Part shown: positions 60,568 to 64,000 of the stretch, one piece after another
How the letters are laid out: every line of letters begins with the position of its first letter
How positions within the stretch are numbered: the first letter of the stretch is position 1
Assembly (NCBI RefSeq): GCF_041929235.1
Contig: NZ_JBHFNP010000246.1
Coordinates: forward strand, 1-64,000
Direction: 5' to 3'
From: Microseira sp041929235
Lineage (GTDB): Bacteria; Cyanobacteriota; Cyanobacteriia; Cyanobacteriales; Aerosakkonemataceae
Length of the DNA: 64,000 nucleotides
The notes under the pieces: model-generated
The model's database searches: none
Told to the model about the DNA's origin: nothing
Seen by the model: only the letters and a program-made list of their open reading frames with translations
Made by a program: the position numbers and the translations under genes

Positions 60568-62553
60568 ATGGAAACCTGGGAATTTCTGCTCCAGCGCCAA
60601 GGCGAAGTCACCTGGCATACCCTAGCATCACAAGCTCAGGTGGAAATTCAGGAAGGCCGATATCGCCTCGCCGTCCGCTCCAGTTACACTGACACTGAGG
60701 TGGATGTTCGCATCACCCACGAGTCCACCTACGAAGATCCGCCAAAGCGACGGATGCAGAAGCACGCCCGCTCTACCAACGCAGATGGGTTGATGGTAGT
60801 GATACCCTTTAACTATCTCAAACCCGGTAGCTGGGAATTTTGCTGTCGTCCAGACTTAATCACCGATTTAATCGGCGATACCTGGCAGCATACGCTTCAA
60901 ATCCAAGTATTGCCTGATTCTGCTCCCCAAACCCAGCAGGTGAGGGTCGGAGCAGGTGAGCAGGGGACGCGAGAACAAGACACTGTAACAAAACAGACAA
61001 AGATTAGGGAAAGCTTGGATGGGGAGAATTCATTCAAGATTTCAGATGCGATACGTGCTGCCCCACAGGCTGCCGCCAACGCCAAAGAAATTGTAGCATC
61101 CGATACAACCACATCCGAGTCTACTGCTTCGCCAGAAGCGCGGGAAAACCCAGAGATTCCACCAATGCTAGCGATCGCTCTCGACAACGACACCTATGTG
61201 GCTCGTCAGGACGGGGTTTTAACAGTTTCAGGACAAGTCGAGAGCTTGGATGCAGTTGGTCAACCTCTGCCAGTTACGGAGTTAAAAATTTACCTGCGCG
61301 ATCCGCAAAATTACCAGGTGGTGGCAGAACGGCAGCAAATGTTACTAGCAGGAAATTTGCCGGTTCGCTTTACCTGCAAGGTTAATATCCCGCCTCAAGT
61401 TAATACTCGTTTGATTTTGGGCGAAATTGCCCTCAAAGTCGCAGGCGAGACGCCTGCACCACAAGTTTTAACCACAGCTTCTTTCACCGTTACGGCGGAT
61501 GTGACTGCATTGCTGAGTGCGATCGCTAACAACAGCGCTACAAATCTATTCGACATCGCTCCCGACACCCCCGCCGCGCCGATCGATCCGTTAGATACTC
61601 CGAAAGAAGTTCCCACGATTCAGTTTGAACCATCGGACGGCGTACCCATACCGCCCCTACTGAATAAATCTACGCTGAAACAAAGACCGCGCCAACCCCT
61701 CGAACTTCCTACATTTCCCAGTCGGTATCCCCCTAAACCGAAACCCAAACCTGAACCAGTCAGTACGGAACAGGAGCAAGATCAAGCTGAGGATACGGCG
61801 CAAGCAGATATTAGTTTAGATGCTTTTGGCGAATCAGAGTTGGCAGTCGATCTCAGTCAAGAGAGCAACAACGGGACAACGCCAGCAGCAAGCGACGAAC
61901 ACCCGTCTATACCGGAAACAAGCAGCATCGTACATATTAGACCCCAGGAGCGTCTTTTCTCGCGGCTTGAGGCGTTGGCGACGGATGACGAGTTATCTGA
62001 GTGGTTAAAGGCGGCACCCAGTTTAGACCCCTTGACAATTGACTTAGATACGCTTTTCGACATTCACGCCGAACCAGATGCTCACCTGACCGCGGGGGAA
62101 TTTGTGGTAGACGATGAACCGATTAAACCCAGACGCAAGAAAAGGGAGCAAAAAGCAAAACCGGATTTCGACCCCGTCCCAGAAGATGAACCGATTCCGA
62201 CACCTAAGCTGGAGGTATTTCCCAGCGGCGAACTGACTTCTGGACAGAAAGTGCGCGTCCGGGTGACGCTGCCTTATGGATTGCCGCGATTGGGTGTTAA
62301 ATTGTGGATTGTTGACCGCCAGACGCGGAGTCTGTTGGAAGAACCCCGGTTGATCGGTGATTTTGCACCCAACGGGTGGGGACAAGTCGAGGCGATATCC
62401 CAGGTGACGGTTCCGTTTGGCTGTTTGGAGATGCGGTTTGAAGCGATCGCGCAGGAAATCCAAACCAAACGGGAAAGTCACAAAGTAACCATTGACCGCA
62501 CCGTCCTTCCCCCCGATCTCCCTACCATACCCCTTGATGAATTTGATTTGTGA
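60568..62553 (+). CDS. Large cyanobacterial protein of unknown function
   Basis: 661 residues from ATG 60568 (METWEFLLQRQGEVTWHTLAS); GTG 60538 is an alternative. The first ~120 residues look like a beta-sandwich (GRYRLAVRSSYTDTEVDVRITHES, VVIPFNYLKPGSWEFCCRPD). A middle beta-rich domain (VARQDGVLTVSGQVESLD) and a C-terminal one (LEVFPSGELTSGQKVRVRVTLPYGLPRLGVKLWIVDRQ) are joined by Pro/Asp/Glu-rich linkers. The palindrome GCAGGCGAGACGCCTGC (61441-61457) sits in frame within the middle domain (KVAGETPAP). No signal peptide. Function unknown; the immunoglobulin-like domains suggest structural or scaffolding work (inference). Confidence 0.8.
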   Translation: METWEFLLQRQGEVTWHTLASQAQVEIQEGRYRLAVRSSYTDTEVDVRITHESTYEDPPKRRMQKHARSTNADGLMVVIPFNYLKPGSWEFCCRPDLITDLIGDTWQHTLQIQVLPDSAPQTQQVRVGAGEQGTREQDTVTKQTKIRESLDGENSFKISDAIRAAPQAAANAKEIVASDTTTSESTASPEARENPEIPPMLAIALDNDTYVARQDGVLTVSGQVESLDAVGQPLPVTELKIYLRDPQNYQVVAERQQMLLAGNLPVRFTCKVNIPPQVNTRLILGEIALKVAGETPAPQVLTTASFTVTADVTALLSAIANNSATNLFDIAPDTPAAPIDPLDTPKEVPTIQFEPSDGVPIPPLLNKSTLKQRPRQPLELPTFPSRYPPKPKPKPEPVSTEQEQDQAEDTAQADISLDAFGESELAVDLSQESNNGTTPAASDEHPSIPETSSIVHIRPQERLFSRLEALATDDELSEWLKAAPSLDPLTIDLDTLFDIHAEPDAHLTAGEFVVDDEPIKPRRKKREQKAKPDFDPVPEDEPIPTPKLEVFPSGELTSGQKVRVRVTLPYGLPRLGVKLWIVDRQTRSLLEEPRLIGDFAPNGWGQVEAISQVTVPFGCLEMRFEAIAQEIQTKRESHKVTIDRTVLPPDLPTIPLDEFDL

Positions 62554-62555
62554 AC

Positions 62556-63830
62556 TACCACACACCGACCGCTAGGCGGTACGATGTGGGCTTCCCAATT
62601 CATTGGCAACTGCCTCTACAGTCGTAGACTTACGTCCAAACCGCTTTGGTCTTACATTGCCTCCAAGGGCAGTAGCACTGGTTCCCAATGCCAATATCCG
62701 CAAGCCTTCATTTCTGATATTGATTGCTGCATTTACATCTCTGTCGTGATGCACATGGCAATGAGGACAGAGGAATGAGCGTACAGAGAGATCCGTCTTT
62801 GGAATGGACAGCAGGGTGACATTGCTCCAGATGTGACGACGGAAAGAATCGCCCAATTTCGAGGTAAATCTTTCCGTCCTGTTCTGCTTTGTATTTCAGC
62901 ATGGTTTGAAACATTCCCCAGCCAGCATCACTGATTGATTTTGCCAGGTTGTGATTTTTGACCATGTTTTTCACTGCCAGATCTTCCACCACAATCACTT
63001 GGTTCTCGTTCACTATCTTGCGGGATAGCTTGTGAAGGAAGTCTTCTCTCACTCGTGAAATCTTAGAATGCACTTTTGCGAGTGCGCGTTTTGCTTTACG
63101 CCGTTTGACGGTCGTTTTATCCTTCTTTCTGGAAAGCTTGCGCTGTTTGCGCTTCAGGTTTTTCTCGTGCTTTTTGAGATGCTTCGGATTGTTGAACTTG
63201 GAACCGTCAGACGTGACAGCAAAATCAATCAATCCCAAATCAATGCCGATAGCTTTCCCTTCGCTGCTAGATTCCGGTTTTTCGATACCATCATCTAGCA
63301 ATAACGAAGCATAGTAACGCCCGTCAGTCATTCTCGACACAGTAACAGTTTTCAGCTTCCCAACGCAATCCCGATGGATTTTGGCTTTCACCGTTCCCAG
63401 GTTGCCAGGGAACTTGATCCCCGAATCACTCAGAATTTTGACGTTTTGAGGATACTGAATGGACTGTCTACCGTGGCGATTTTTGAACGTTGGATATTGC
63501 GCCCGACCATCAAAGAAGTTGATAAATGCCTGAGACAAATTCAAAACGGATTGCTGCAAACACTGGGAATAGCATTCTTTCAGCCATTCATACTCTTGCT
63601 TCCAAATTGGAATCTGTTTCTTCATGTTGAGCGCAGACACGCCTTTACCCGTCTCTTTGTAGGTCAATGACATAACCGAAAGAGACTGATTCCACACCCA
63701 TCGCACACACCCGAAAGCCTGTGCTAGATGAGCTTCCTGTGCATCAGTTGGATAAATTCTGACTTTGACTGCCTTCAACATGATTCGACCTTTATCATGC
63801 TTCTACAATTATGATAACAAATCCAGGCGG
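62556..63830 (-). mobile_element. Second TnpB-only IS605-type element
   Basis: Bounded approximately: the right end near 62556-62585 has ACCGCCTAGCGGT as a hairpin just after the tnpB stop, and the left end near 63795-63825 has TTATCATGC..ATGATAA. No tnpA. It begins directly after the stop of the 60.5 kb gene. Exact ends were not resolved. Confidence 0.6.
62572..63781 (-). pseudogene. tnpB: tnpB, frameshifted, zinc-ribbon cysteines lost
   Basis: From ATG 63781: MLKAVKVRIYPTDAQEAHLAQAFGC, RuvC Asp in GKAIGIDLGLIDFAVTS, Glu in VIVVEDLAVKNM, then FPSSH. At about 62830-62850 the frame shifts; the remainder (SIPKTDLSVRSFLCPHCHVHHDRDVNAAINI, ending NELGSPHRTA) continues in another frame to 62572. 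In the zinc ribbon the second CxxC (CPHC) is present but the first pair is destroyed (the S-H-x-C-S-N-C region is rewritten). The last RuvC Asp (DRDVNAA) lies after the shift. A non-functional RNA-guided nuclease. Confidence 0.85.
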
Positions 63831-64000
63831 AAAGTTCCCAATTCTAGAAAACTCGCTTCGTTGCCAGGAGTCTGTTCGTTTCGTCGTTGCTGTTCTTGCT
63901 TGCCTCATGGCATTCGGCATCGGTCGAACAACACTCCTCAACTCACTCGCATTCATCCCACGCTCAATCAGAGATTAGAGCGTGGGGCTACGGCACGCTT
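63831..64000. other. End of window; possible further IS605-type end
   Basis: No gene seen. The hairpin CCCACGCTC..GAGCGTGGG at 63959-63988 resembles the right-end hairpins of TnpB elements (compare CCCCACGCC..GGCTGGGG at 24783), so another element may start or end beyond the window. Confidence 0.4.

Overview
The window is chromosomal DNA of a filamentous (Oscillatoriales-type) cyanobacterium. The evidence is photosystem genes (psaL, psaF, psaJ, psbO), a group 3 sigma factor of the SigF type, an NADPH-thioredoxin reductase fused to thioredoxin (NTRC), a Tic22-like protein, many GCGATCGC (HIP1) octamers, and dense palindromic repeats built on GAAACCGGGTTTCT. The genus cannot be fixed from the sequence alone.

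Layout. 1-3.4 kb: the 3' part of a class II (B12-dependent) ribonucleotide reductase gene, nrdJ, interrupted by the end of a group II intron, a probable 252-nt group I intron and a LAGLIDADG intein, all close to catalytic cysteine codons. 3.4-6.7 kb: a tandem hairpin array, gmk, then minus-strand photosystem I genes (psaL, psaJ, psaF), with a second divergent psaJ, a remnant of a second psaF, and a highly structured, possibly omega-RNA/HEARO-like stretch in front of psaL. 6.8-19.2 kb: tsaD and a signalling block: a 2638-residue PAS/GAF hybrid histidine kinase, a receiver-kinase directly behind it, and a REC-GGDEF-EAL protein. 19.4-34.6 kb: mostly housekeeping genes (hydrolase, ACT protein, two GNATs, tRNA-Pro, an amino-acid-type ABC binding lipoprotein, Tic22-like protein, prmC, tsaC, hemB), plus an integrase gene destroyed by a TnpB-type element. 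34.8-48.2 kb: an IS630 relic, NTRC, a SAM methyltransferase, a type IV pilin, an OGT-like TPR glycosyltransferase, and two minus-strand sugar/methyl-transfer genes, one a five-module 1558-residue protein. 48.4-56.4 kb: MORN protein, psbO, sigF, a proline-rich lipoprotein, hisS. 56.4-60.4 kb: an accessory patch of Uma2, HEPN-like, nuclease-like and PIN genes, a decayed DUF4926/DUF6883 pair and a HigBA-type toxin-antitoxin module with a palindromic operator. 60.5-64 kb: a large cyanobacterial protein of unknown function and a frameshifted TnpB element.

How it fits together. tsaC and tsaD both serve tRNA t6A formation. SigF is known to control pilin expression in Synechocystis, so sigF, pilA and the glycosylation genes may form one surface-appendage theme (inference). 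Repeats have repeatedly entered coding sequence without breaking the frame (giant kinase twice, prmC, the 60.5 kb gene), while mobile elements have mostly decayed. The most interesting points are the multiply interrupted nrdJ, the psaF2/psaJ2 relic locus, the structured RNA candidate upstream of psaL, the modular glycosyltransferase with its shared uncharacterised domain, and the HEPN/nuclease/PIN gene string.
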